Shown here: positions 43,471 to 57,200 of the stretch, in pieces | Layout of the letters: every line of letters starts with the position of its first letter | Numbering within the stretch: the stretch's first letter is position 1 | Source of the DNA: Haliclystus octoradiatus | Taxonomy: Eukaryota > Cnidaria > Staurozoa > Stauromedusae > Haliclystidae | Length of the DNA stretch: 64,000 nt | Direction of reading: 5' to 3' | Assembly: GCA_916610825.1 (NCBI GenBank) | Contig: OU744449.1 | Span: 18,817,344 to 18,881,343, forward strand | The notes under the pieces: model-generated | Database searches by the model: none | What the model saw: the letters and a program-made list of their open reading frames with translations, nothing else | Told to the model about the DNA's origin: nothing | Position numbers and translations under genes: made by a program

Positions 43471-46400
43471 AAAATTCCTTTTTTGATTTCATCCTTGCAT
43501 CTCAACAGAATTAATAAATGTGCCACATCACACATTGAGTAAAATGTGTCAGAGGTCTTTAATCACACCATTTCTCATCGTTAGTCTGCAATCTGCACGC
43601 AGGCTATGAAAGTGAGTGCGTTTTATTCACATGCTTTACTACATGCAGGTTGTCAATTGATTTGACTTGCCCAAGTCTCACTTTTTACTATGACAATTTT
43701 GATGTCTGTAAGTGAGACTTGTGTCCTATGGCAATTATATTGTTTTTGTAAACAAAGAAACCGCGCCTACAAAATCTAGTCGATGACTTAGTTTATTGGA
43801 GTATTCCAGGGTGTTATCAGTCAACAGCGAACGAATTGTAAATATATTAGCGCCTGAAATTTTCAAAGCTGCTAAACTATTTGACAGAAAAAGTGTCTTG
43901 AATCGTTTTCTGTCTATATATTTCAGGGTATTGGAGCTAATTAGACTGGATAACTGATTTTATTTTTCCAACTTACTGATTCTGGCTAGTCATTGACTTA
44001 TCGAACGCTCCTGTTTACTTCCAATTGTTTGAGCGTTCGTTGGAGATCACAGATTATAACAACCAGATACGGCACTGAAAGTCGAACTGATTGTATTTTC
44101 GAATTCAATTGTTCTCGGCCACCATTATGTATGTTGCCCCTTGATGACCTGGCTGCAGTTACGCGCTAAAATCGCAATGGAAAAACACTATAAATCCGCA
44201 CCTATTTTATAGGCAAATTACACGTTTCTTTTGCGCCCAATTTTCATGCTAAAGGAAAATAACGGGAACGTTTATCATCTATTTTGAGATTATTGCATGA
44301 TAATGGTATCTTGTGTACTGGAAGACAATATTTTATTGACTTATGAAAGTTGAACAAAATCATTGATTTTACTGGAAAGAAAAACTGAATAATTATGAAT
44401 ACAATCAGTTTTTGGTAAATAAACTTTACAGTTACATTGCAAATAATATTTCATATAATGATTCCATTCATTTATCGAATGTATGTGTCTATTTACACGA
44501 GTTTGAAATGCCGTGCTTTTGGAGTGTGTGTGATGGTATTCGATCGAAAATAACGGCAAAAACGTAAGCAGTAAATTCCATAAAAATCCACTCCAAATAG
44601 CTTATTCTTTGACTGTGATTGCGTCATTCCATATCACCAAGCATCAGTGCATATTATTTTACAGTTTGCAATGAAATTTATGTGATAAACTATAAGTATA
44701 GTCATACTTTCTTCATTTCAACCTTAGACTTCCTAGGTTTTTGAATTTATGGCATTTATAATCTCAATCTGAATTATCATTTTTTTATTATGATTATTAT
44801 TATCAAATATGAATATTCATCATCTGAATTTTCTAGATGGTAAAATCATTTCATGCTGTTGTAAAACCATGGCGTGTAGAGGTAACATCAATATGTATGC
44901 TAAAAAGTTAACATCTTGCTTAGTGCGGTCGAAAACCGCTTGATGATGTGGTAAATTGATTATGCACAGTGGTAATATCGTTGTGCGTAATATCCTTACG
45001 CGTTGTCATAACTTTGTGTGAAATATAATTTGAAATGTTTCTATTTGATATGCAAAATTCACTTTGCGCTGTGATTAATTCGGACAGCGATGCACTGTGA
45101 TCTATTTTAGAATCAATGCGCGTCAAGGTCTCTTTTATAGCTGACTTTTTATTCGTGAATTGGATTACCTTCAACATCAGATCGTAGGAAGGAGATAAGA
45201 ATCATGACAATTGCCCTTGAATTTGAATGTGTATACTTTATTAACTCAGGATGGATGATGCTTTTCAAACGTATTATCTGTTTGAATATTACCTGTTTAC
45301 TATTTATTGTAACATGATTTTTTACTGACTTCTATTCTATAATTACCATATTTTTGGTTTACGGCACAATTTTCATCCTTCATTTTTATTAGGCCCATAC
45401 TGGAGCGCCGTAAGGAAATGAAGGCGGGGATGGAATGAGGTTAATTAATTACAGTACTGCAGTAGTTGTGGAAACCAGTAAGATTTATAATGGTAACATA
45501 AATCATAATACTATATACAAATGGTAAACATCAATCAAAATTGAGCATCCAGAGAACTAATCATTGAGTCAATGCTTGTTTCTCAATTCATCCAATTATG
45601 CATATATTTACATATAGAAATATGTATCTCTTTATCTGATACAGATATAGATAGTTCTAATGCGATAATTTTTCTTCGTTTCTGTGAGCGATGAGTACAT
45701 TTGTAAGGAAAATTACATTCAGATGCAGCACCGTTTCCAATATAAATATTCATATTTCCTCTTGCAGAAATGGGTCCATTATAGTGACATAACAACGTGT
45801 TTGTAACCGACTGACTTTTTGTGAACGAAATCAAAAGCGAATCCATTTAACATTAAGTTACGGTTAAATTATTTCCTGTAAGATATTACAAGCAAGCAAT
45901 AGAATATTTGCTTTATATATTGTTGAAACTAGAGTTAATAGTTACGGTCTCGTTTAATTCAAGCCTCGCTTGTATGCCGACCATTATTAAAGTTTTTATT
46001 GGTCGTGCGAGTTTTGTACATATTTTTTCATCAATTTTTATATTGTCATTCTCTTGGTGTTGGCATCGTCCAAAGGCTGACCAAAATCGTTTAAAATTAG
46101 TTTATATTACAAATTATAATCATTTACAGAATCACAGTTGTTATTATCGCCGTTTCAAAGAACATGATCATCGTACATTACATCGTGGAGAATTGTCGTG
46201 GACGTTATATCGACATTGTATTACAACTCAGAGACACTGAAGAGCCAGGTCGTATGAACGTTTATACTTCGTATGTTATATGCAATTATTTAATATCGTT
46301 AACTTGTAATTATAATTAACCTCGTAAATAAAGTAAAACATAAAATTATAATTGACAATTCATTGCATTAATTATCTCTAATCAACTTTGAGCACAAACA

Positions 46401-46597
46401 ATCGCCACTGAAAAAATCAATCAAATCGTTTCAAATATATATATTTGAGAATGTTGAGTATGTCGCTTCACAACGTTTCTTGTATTTACAATTTTCCTAA
46501 ATCCTCTTCCAATATATAGCTAGGTAATATGAACAGCTATTGACTTCCTGGCAAACAAATTGCAATTTTTGGATAATTAAAGAGAATGATCGGTATA
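43471..46597. other. Non-coding stretch 3' of the polycystin-like gene
   Basis: Several short frames (44920-45177 minus, 45583-45846 minus, 45908-46240 plus) lack recognisable domains or splice context. The 3' untranslated region of the polycystin-like gene would begin at 46597 and run leftwards. Confidence 0.35.
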
Positions 46598-48201
46598 TTA
46601 TCTTTGGTTTTGTTTCTTTTCAACAATTTTATCGATGTTTTTGTTCTTATGTAATTTACTTAAACATGACAAAAACTGCTGTGATAGCGCATCTATATTG
46701 TTCTCTTCGTCTTTAGTACTTTTTGGAAGCAATAATTCTGAGTTTTTCCAAAGCTCAGTCTGACTACTCCATTTAGCTACAATTTCATTGTCAACTTCAG
46801 TTTTATTATACATTTCATCCATCTTGTCCCTATCAATGTCACCATAAAAATGTATTGAATCCATTGAAGTTGAAATTCCTTTTTTCTGTGGTGTTATTGG
46901 AGTGGTAGGGATGCTTGGATGTAAAGAATGATCAATTATATTATCCCTGGGTGAGTCCCAATTGATATCTTCCGCAATCTCTTCTCTTCTCGTAGATCCA
47001 AATCCAACAAATTGTTTAAATTTATCCATCATGAAATCTACCATTTCATACTCGTTTGAATGACTGTTTAAATCATTCCTTACGCTATCAAATGCATCAT
47101 TAACTATTGAAATCAACATGTTAACCAGAATCCAATTAACAACAATGTTGAACGCCAAGAAGAACAATGGACCAAGGAGCCGATTAGTATCTTCATATTC
47201 GCTGTAGCTAAATTTACCAAGCAGTAAACTCAACTGCGATGCAGTGGTTTTAACAATGTTACTGTAGCCTTCGATTGTGGGTCCAAATACAAGATTGGTA
47301 AATAAGCAAAATCCATAAAATATAAGACCCATTATAAGGGTAAATGATCCGATAGGCTTAAATGCATATCGTAAAGTGGACTGTAAAAGTGAAACTCTCC
47401 GGTTGAAACGCAGAAGACGAATAAACTTGAAAGTTGTAATGAAAATAATTAAAGCAACGATGTGAATAAATGTTTCATTCCAGTAGGCAGCAAACTGGAA
47501 ATTGATAAATTTGTCTACTTTTTTTTCTGGCAATTTTCCCAACAAATCTGAAGCCAATTTAGCTCTATAGACATAAAATCCAATAGCAACAATAGACATT
47601 ATAATAAGAACAAATTCCAGAACATTCCAAAAGCTCTTGAAATATTTAAATTTTTGAACCCTCAGGTTTTTCACTTCTCGATAAATGAAAATCAGAAGGA
47701 ATAAGATATAAAGTATCTCACAAACTGTTACAAAAAAGGCAAATCCAGTAGCGTATCTGTAAAGTTTGAATGTTAAAAGAGAAGAATGATGAACAACCCC
47801 TCCAGTGGGTGGCAACTCGAACACGATAGTCACAGCTGAAAAATAATTTGTAGCAGCGTTAAATACGGAAAACTCGATAAGTATCGCCCTAGAATGTCGA
47901 TCTAGCCATTTTGAATTTCGAAGATCTTCTATGAATCTAAGGTTTGAAAATTTAGGGAACATTTCAGTAGCGTAGCCACCGCCCATATAAGTTTCAAGAT
48001 TACCCCAATATGGGTATCCATCCAGCGCAGACCAATCTTGATATCTCCATGGCGACGTAAGGTGGTTAATCGTGTCTTTAAAAGTTGCTTTTCTGCTCCA
48101 GTTGAAATAATAATCTCCTTTTTCTTCATCTAAAATATTGTAAGTGTTCACGCAGTCAATGGATATAAAGTCCTTGACATCTGCTGGCATAGTACAAGAA
48201 T
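46598..48201 (-). CDS. Polycystin-1-like: TOP domain end, channel, C-terminal tail
   Basis: Last exon, 534 codons. It starts DSCTMPADVKDF and has the polycystin (TOP) domain remainder, then S1 (FAFFVTVCEILYILFLLIF), S2 (FWNVLEFVLIIMSIVAIGF), S3-S4 (FIHIVALIIFITTFKFIRLLRF), S5 (FTLIMGLIFYGFCLFTNLVF), pore helix and filter (TASQLSLLLGKFSYSE) and S6 (GPLFFLAFNIVVNWILVNML). The filter reads LGK where polycystin-2 channels have LGD. The roughly 150-residue tail is hydrophilic with a basic, Leu-containing end; no EF hand is visible. Confidence 0.85.
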
Positions 48202-51200
48202 CTAAGAAGAAAAATATTGAAATCATGGATACATAGTATTTACATTTATGACAAATGGAACAGTGAGTATGTCATGTCAGTATAATGGAGGGAACAGCTG
48301 CATTTCAGTATTTGAAATATTCTGCAATCATTGCTCGTCAAATTAAATCTCGAAATGTTCTTACCTGGTTCTACTCTGACTTGACGTAAACGAACTCCAT
48401 TAACAAGCTTTGAGTTAATATCTCCAAGAAATAATCTTCCAGGAAAAGATTCCGTCTTTTGGGTAGCCCCAATGCCTTCGTACCAAGGAGCAGGAAATAG
48501 AACTGGTAACAAGACAGTTTCCAGCCATGTCCAGAATTGATTATATGATAGAACCTATAGAAGATAACATGTATATCTCAATTATACCGATTTACAATAA
48601 AAACTTTAATGATAGACAATAATAAATAATTGCCTTGTAAAATGATTGACACCATAGTCAAAACGGTGGATCAAAGCAAAAAAAATGATGAAGGTAATCA
48701 GTTAAAATTGACTCCGTTACGTAATCACAATGTGGTGCTCTGAACCTTGGAATTGCGATTGATGCTGTCAATGATTGGCCAGAATAAAACATTCAGCAAT
48801 GTTGCACTCTATGAAGGTGTTGCTGTACGTAATAATCGAACTAATATCATCACTCTCAAAATTCTCGTATTAATACTGACGATGTTCCTTTGTTCCTAGA
48901 TCATTGGAATGTTTGATAAGAGCCCGGATAAGAAAGATGATGAACCATGCAAGCTGATTGGTTGATTCAGATTTCTATAAATTCTATAATATACGTTGAT
49001 TAAAAAATACTGTTTTCAGATTTGATAATAAACTTTGTCATAGGCTCAAAGCTCAAGGAGCAATAGAAAATCAGAAGAAGGATATGAAAGGGCCCTCCAT
49101 ATTTATGCATGACGCGTTATGGGTCATTATTTTGTCCGTGAAATCATGTAAAGCCATCTTTGACTACATTATTGTGTGAACGATAGTTTCTGTGTTATAC
49201 AGAAAACAAAAACATTGAAATATTTTCATGCACAGCATATTTGCGTTGAAATCATAATGAAATTCGCAAATTGGGACATCAGAATTCACACAATTATATA
49301 TCAAAATTGTTTGCGTATTTTCGATTGTCCAAAACTTTTGGTATATGAAAGCACAGCTCAACCTTCATATTTTGCCTGTGCATCTAAATAATATAATTTC
49401 AAAGCTGATAAGTGTAAATTGAAATAAATATGTACTGTAAGTGTGGAACAAAGTCTTGGTATATATGTATGTATGCATGTATGTCCAGAGCGGCTTTATC
49501 CGTCAATCCTAGTTTCACAGCTTTGGAAAACATATAATTAGAATCAGTATCATGCGAATATTGTCATTACAGCCTTCCTTTGTTAGATTCTGTTTCTCGA
49601 ATGGAAAGGAAACTTTTCTTTCTCCTATGATTTAGCTTTGCGTTGCGACAACAATGTAATTTTGGCTTCCCATTTTTTCACACACATGATAAACTTTTTG
49701 ATTAATATTTTGTAGTTTTTATATCAGAATAAAATTTCACCACGTGTCGACTGTCGAGCCATTGAGGAACACGTCCACACTATTGAACAGTACATTATTG
49801 TTTACGTAAATCATTTTTTGAATTCAGATTTATCGACTGTTTGCCTCTGTTAGATTTTACCTCTAAATAATTATGGCTTGGTGTTCTGTTTTGAACAGCT
49901 AAAAACACACTTTCTCAACAATTTGATTAATTTAAAAATAATTCATCGCAAATTAACCCAGCAACAGGGGGGTTCATTGCTAGTTATTCTAGATAATTGA
50001 AGTAAATCTGGATTCTTCCATTTATCATCACAAAGATGAAAACGCATCGATGTTCGAATAAAACAAATGCGGCATTAAATTTGGGAATTTGAGCTACAGA
50101 TAATCATATTTGTTGCCCCAGTGTTATAGTATTTAAGCTGATCACTCACGAGTCACACCATTTCTCAACTTTAAATAAGAGCCAGTTGAGCACAAAGATG
50201 GAGTTTATTTATCAATCAACAATTCAAAACATTACTTACATCCGTAAATGGTGTATTATCATCAGGAAATGTAGTGTTTCTTATTTGAAACAGATCATTC
50301 AATGAATTTGTTTGAGTGTACCCTATCTCTTCTCTCAACGAATAGGCTATAGACATTGCAATAAACACATAGAAGGTATAAACTAGGATCTCTCTAGATA
50401 TACCAAACATTTTTCTTTCCGTAAGACGCAACTCCCTTAGTTGACGAAGTTTAATAAGATCGGGTGGCCGTACAGATTTGAAATCAAGATCAACACCAAC
50501 TCTACTTGGATCTGAATTGCCATGCAACCATTCTTCATTTGTTTTTAGCTGCTTCCTTTTTGATTGAAAGCTATCATGATGTACATCTTCAATCTTTTTG
50601 ACAACAGCAGCAACAAACACAGCTAACATGAATACTTTAATTGGCTGTGTGATAATAACATCTTGAGAAAAAGATATCATAATAGTAGCTAGCCAGTCAA
50701 GTGATGTTTTGTTTCCGAATACCATTCCATATATGACTACCATGACAGATGATGCAGAAACACTAACAAACACGAGAACCCAACCTATATACTTCGCCCA
50801 ATAAGGTAAGCTAAATGGCTCTTTTTTCTTCTTTTTTTTCTCAATATCTTCTTCCTTGCCTTCTTTTGGTGGATCTTCAACTGCTATTGAAAATGATTCT
50901 TTTTCCGATGGTTTTTGAAGAACAGTTGAAGTATCTTTCACAGAATTGCTTGACTCGGCTTTTTCTTTTGGTCTTGCGTAGCGAAATAGTGTTACAATAA
51001 GAACATTGATGGGGACAGTGATTAAGGCAGTTAGGACTGATACGTAAACCTAAGAAATAATACGACAAACCATGAATTATACAAATGTAGTGTAACAAGC
51101 TTAAATAAAATTAAGTTAAACTGGATTTCTGCAAGAAAAGAAGACTGAGAAATTTGTTTTCAAATAAAGCTCGAGGAAGTTATAAAAAATATTTTCAAGT

Positions 51201-54200
51201 AAACATGTTATCAACTTAAACGATGGCTTACAGTATGATGAATACATTTTGCAGCACAACGATGATGGTGATTGTTTATCACCAACATTATTTAGTCTTT
51301 GCATTATTGATCTGTCGTCAACATTTTGGAAGTTTCCAATCTTTTTTCAATGTTCTTTCTGACGACATGGTCTTATATTCAAATGATGTTTCTGTAGTAC
51401 GGGCTGCTTTGCTAACTTTTGAAAATTGGTCAGTTGTAAATAAGTTGGAAGTCAAATTGAGCAAGACAAAGGTTGTTTATTTTGTAGAGAAGGATATCTT
51501 TGCAAACGTTGCGATCTTCAATTTAATTCCAACAAAGTGGATTATTCAATTAATTTATCCATCTAGGAGTAACGCTCCAAACATTGATATATTTCCACAA
51601 TAACATCCAAACAAAAAGGCGAAACTTATCCATGTCCAACAATCTCCTTCAAAAGCTTCCCCTTTTTTCCTTCTGATCTCAATGGAAATATTCAACATGA
51701 AGATAGCATTAGTTGTTTTTAAGCTTTTCATCGGTTCTTATATTTAAATTTATCACAGATCAACATAAGCAACAGTATCAAAACACAAGTCATGAAAAAC
51801 ACAGTTCGAGTACCGTTATCAGCATCAAATTCTCTTCCATAATGTGCTCACACAAACATCTTGTTACAGATCAACTCTCGATTTCTTTTTGAAGTTTAGC
51901 AACGTGAAAAACGAAAAGCGTGTCAAAATCACTCTCTTAAAATATAGAATCGGATTACAAAGGGTGCTTTAACTTCACGAATGGCAAACATAAAGTTGTG
52001 TAAATTTAGAAATTAACCAAACCGTTACCCTATTACACGTGTTTCATTTCATGGATTTCACAATAAACCTTCAAACCATCGTCCAAGTGTATTTTTAAAG
52101 AGTGTGGCTCTAATTCATCTTACTATTCGCATGTTTTAGACTGTTCTGCAATAGTTTTCTATGTGAAATATGCAAAAGGGCTACAGTTGTTTAATTACAA
52201 TATTTAAATTTAATGTGACTATACATAAAGGAAAATGATGTACGAATCCAAATGAAAAAATGTTCATTGAAAGAAGAAAACTCAGTTAGCAACCTCATTA
52301 AATGACATACGTAAACAATAATATCCTACTACCATACTATACACCTTATATCCACTCTAACATGCCGGTAGCAGATATAGCATGATTATCTACTCACCTG
52401 CGACCATGTAAATTTTATTCCGTTGACTTCATTCTGTGTTGCTGGGGTTGGCTTGGGAGTCATCCTGTAAAACATTGCACTTGCCATCATTGTTGTCATC
52501 AGCAACACCAAACAACAGGAGAGACGCTGTGCACGGGTGAAGCTACTGCCAGGTGGTCTGGCATATATTGAAAACCACAAATGAGAATCACTCAAGTCCT
52601 GTCTTGCTTTAGCTGTTAATAAGTAACTGAAGTCAGCTAATTCTTCTGGTCCACTAACAGGCAAAAGCCGTTCAACCATTCCATCGTCTTCTGCAACTGC
52701 CAACCAGCGACTACATAGGAAATTATATACTTTATCATTCTGTAAATTAGTAACTATGACGTTCCTAACGAGAAAAAATAGAGTGTAACGATAACATGAG
52801 TATGATATGTATGTACTCATTTTCTAGCTAATGTAAGTGTTCCCGTCAAGCCATGAACCAATTGCATTACAATATTAACAATTGCTATTACCGTAAATAC
52901 CATCCCCCTTTTGAGTTATCATGCCATATTCTAATGTGAGATAATTCACCGATATCTTTCTCAGTCGTGAAGACGAATGAATCTGAACTGTTTTTAGTAA
53001 ATGTGTTCCTTTCAGGATCCTGGAGGTGTTTAACTTTAGTCTCACCAAATTCACCTACATATAAAAAAAGATATTTTATTGACTGGATGGATTTGAAATT
53101 TAAGAGTTCAGAGATGGTGGTTTACCCTATAAGTTAGACTTCAATTCAATTAGCTGTATGAAATGTGACTGGTTAATTTGTTCGACGTGACGCATGGTTA
53201 AACAATGAAAACCCTGATTCACGTGACAAATATCGGGTAGATAAATATACCAATTTGAACTAATTAAATTGACCCACCTTTTTTGCAAAATTATGTGAAC
53301 GGTTATGTAAACAAACTGACATGAGTTGTCTTTGGATGAAATAAAAAAATCTAATAAAAGCAGCTATCTTACATGAAAAAAGGTTAGTACATATAACCTT
53401 TAGAAGATTGAAAAATTAAAACTTTTTGGCTATTATTTCTCCAATTATTTATGTAATGATTTATATAATTATTGCTGGAATGAATCATACATTAGCATAT
53501 GATATTTGCTTTTTCAATGACTTTTTTGCACTGAAAATGACAAAATTCTAACTATACTGATAAAAAAAACAATGTTGATTGGAAACTGTTTTGATTGCCA
53601 CAATGGCTAGATCTGATTATCCTAATCGTTTCAGAAAATAGATTAATTTGGCACCTATCCTAAATTAAGTTAGCAGGAATCGGTTTGTGTTGGCAACGAG
53701 TTGGTGAGTTTTGAAGGCGATCGAAACTTGGATAAATAAAGCAAGCGATCTATTGCTTTCGACATTTCTAGAAGTTGTTTGCAAAAAAAGAGACATATCT
53801 CTGGCTTCTTAACTGACCGTTCACTAACAGCTTCCATCAGTAAATTACTTGGTTTAAACTACTGGTTTAATATTACGTCATTTGATTCAGCTCACAAATA
53901 TTTAGATTAGTAACTCCTATATACCTAATAACAAGTCTAGACAATACTGCCTCTAAAATTTTGAATCAATATATTCTGCATTTCTTACACGTTTGCTAAT
54001 TTACTTCAACAGGAAATCAAGCCGCATACTATCGGGAGAACACTGTTAGCATACGAGGAAAATATTCTAATGCATATGCCATCCTGGACATGAGACCGAT
54101 TAATTCAATTCAATTTCATATTTCATTCTGAATTTATATCAAGTAGAGCTCCAGACAGCAAACTCATAAATTAAACAAATACGATAAGTTAAGTAGGAGT

Positions 54201-57200
54201 TCTTTCTGGGGCATTGTCTTATTTTTCCCAAGGGAAAAGAGGGAATAAATCTGTACATGTTTTCAAATAAAATGCATGTTGTTTATCCCCCTGGATAACA
54301 ATGATATTCAGAAATCTACCGGGAAGCTTATTGGAAGAAAGTTATACTGACCTGTAGCAATAAAGAATACTTGAGAATCAGTCCCAGCATTTTTCCTCAT
54401 TCCTGTGAACACTGTGATTTGATATATGTAACGATGATTTGGGTTATTATCAGCAAGTGGACAGATTCCAATCTATGAAATATAAAATATAGATAGTAAG
54501 TAGATTTTGCATGCTATAAATGAATCTATAAATCTAAATGGGAAGCATGCATTTGCATTATGGCCCTATTACCAGATAATGATTATGGCATCTCAAGATT
54601 ATATGTCAAATCCAGATTGATTCTCAAACAGTTATACTAAGTTCTCATAATGAACTAAATAAATGGAACTAAAATTTGATGCTCAATTTGGTTCCAGTTT
54701 TTGCCTAGGAAAGGCGGAGGGTAATACCAGCTCTGCATGGGCAGAGGAGGAGGGGGCATTTTAGAAAAAATTGCCCCAAAAGTTACAACAATCCTGTGAA
54801 TGCTACCTAAAAGTTCCAAAAACTCAAAAAAGTATTTTATACGCAGGAATTTGGATCCAGATAATTGGCACGCCCACGTATATCCGTCATATGAGAGATA
54901 CATCCCCTGGGTTTGCCTCCAAACAAAAATTTATTATTTTAATATAGCGTCAACACTCTCCAAGCTCGTAGTGTTTTAAAAATGTGGTAAAAGAGGTCAA
55001 CAAACGTATATCATTGAGGAGTTTATTGATGTCAGAAAAAGTGAGCTATTATCTTGATCTTTCTTCATCACATGAAATTAGAAATTAGATTTTCCCTACT
55101 TTCCTTTACTTTACACTATCTTGGTTTTACTTGATTTTACTTGAGTTCTGTTTTGAGAATATTTATAAAGATATATTAGTATTTGAAAATATAACTTACT
55201 TTCTCTACATCTTTTTTATCCGATTTTCGTGCATAAATCATTGCCAAAGCATACAGAAGGAGAATAATGATTACGGTTAATAGCAGTACAAATCCATTTT
55301 TAAGCATGTCAAAACTCAATGAAGGTATTCCTTCAGGTTTAACTTGAAATCCACCAAATGAAGATAAATGGTATGTCTTGCATTTTGTTATTTCAAAATT
55401 AGTAGCATCGATGTCAACCTATAAATGAAATATGTTTATATGTTCAATAATAGTTAAAATGATCTATTTTGCATCATCATTATAAAAAACAAATGATCAA
55501 AAACAGTCAACCCTGCAGTGACAAACACGTGGGATAGTGTAATCAGGAAAAACGAATACACCAATCAAAATTTACGCTTTTTGGGAAAAGAACAATTCAG
55601 ATTCATCCATACCTAGCTAAAATTGTTTAGTATCAATATCAAGATATGCAATGCACCACATATGTCACTCATCAGGTCATATCGAATTGCTTGGTAATCT
55701 AGGCTAGTCAAGTCACTAGGGTTTAGAGGGGGATTAGCTCAGTTGGCAGAGCAACCGAACTTCTGATCGGATCATACCTGACCGACTGTGGTTCAAATAC
55801 CCCTGAGGTCAACTCAGCCTTGACTTTATCTAAAAACATCAAATGAGTACCATGTAAGGATTGGCGGATGAAACGGTCAAGAAGGAATAGCATTGTGAAT
55901 AGCTGCAGTGCATCGTTGCGCATTGACAATCAAGGCATATTTGTCATGAAATCTGATGAAATTGATCTGCAGTGTCGCGGCTGAGTTTTGAGGAGCGTTT
56001 AACATCATTGCTAGCAAAAAGAGCCACTCCTCTAGAAGTGGTACGGGTGCCTGCAGTAGGGCGGCACCGTCCAAATTACTTTTAGTCAAGTCGCTCAAAG
56101 TAAACATGGAAATCATCAGGGCGAAGGAATACGATTCCCTAAAATTTTCTCCAGTCGATTTACAGCTTTCCGATCAATGTTACATCCTATCAGATTCATG
56201 GAGGACTTGGCTCACTCGAGCAAAAAAGGTTTGTTACCGATTTTGTACCGAAGGAATGTTTCATTCTATAATCGACTTTGGAATTGCAAAAAGGCAGTGA
56301 ATGAAGAAGTATGAACCGACATTGAATATTCTTGCAAACCGAATCATAAAGCCGATGCGACGTTTCTTGAAGTAGCTTAAAATAGTATGTTCGGACTGGG
56401 GATTTCACTTTCTAGCATTTATGCGACACAAATTTCAGAAAATAACATAAACATTATACTTTCCAAGCATTTGACACGTATAAAGTTTCACACATGTGCA
56501 GGGATGTGAGTAATCGTTACTAGAGTAACTGATTACTTGTAATCGTTACTTTTGAGTAATTTTTATGAGATTAATTGCTTTCGCAAAAAAGTAATTTTCT
56601 GAGTAATCGTTACTGTTTTCGGTAATGGTAACGCGTTACTTAATCTCGATTGCTTAGAAATTACTAATTACTTCTCTTGCTTTGTTTATTAGACATTCCT
56701 GTTTTGTCGCTTGTATTTATTATTTTCGCACGCAGATGTGACTTTTGTTTTCACGAAGTGTGACCTTGGGTGAATTTGAAGTGCCAGTTATTGATTTTGC
56801 AAACAATAGATAAATACGCAAGCGACGCTGTACCTTAGAAGGAATAACAATTAATGATCACGATGATACCATAACTAATCAAAATAACCCGTGGCCTAGC
56901 ATATCAAACATTAATGAAAGTTGACGGGCGGAATATCAAATTTCAGTGTTTGTTCTGTCTGCGAAAGAAAGCCATTTACTCGACAGTCATCAACAATTCT
57001 TAAACATCAATTCAATATCCAGCTTGAAGAAACATACTGAGGTAAGTTTTCTATATAATATTTAACAGTTGGCCTTATTATGCTTATCAAACTATCAAAT
57101 ACTTTTTATTCATAATCCAAAGTAAACAAAACAACGCCATGGTTTACTTTTGAGTTTGAAATTATTTATTGCATAATGACATATGAAGAAGAGTCTACGG

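Noticed and set aside
44920-46240. Three small frames as additional host genes
   Set aside because: No signal peptide, domain, conserved motif or splice consensus supports them.
48246-48512. Short separate gene starting MLPVLFPAP
   Set aside because: It is the polycystin-domain exon read from an internal Met through the donor site.
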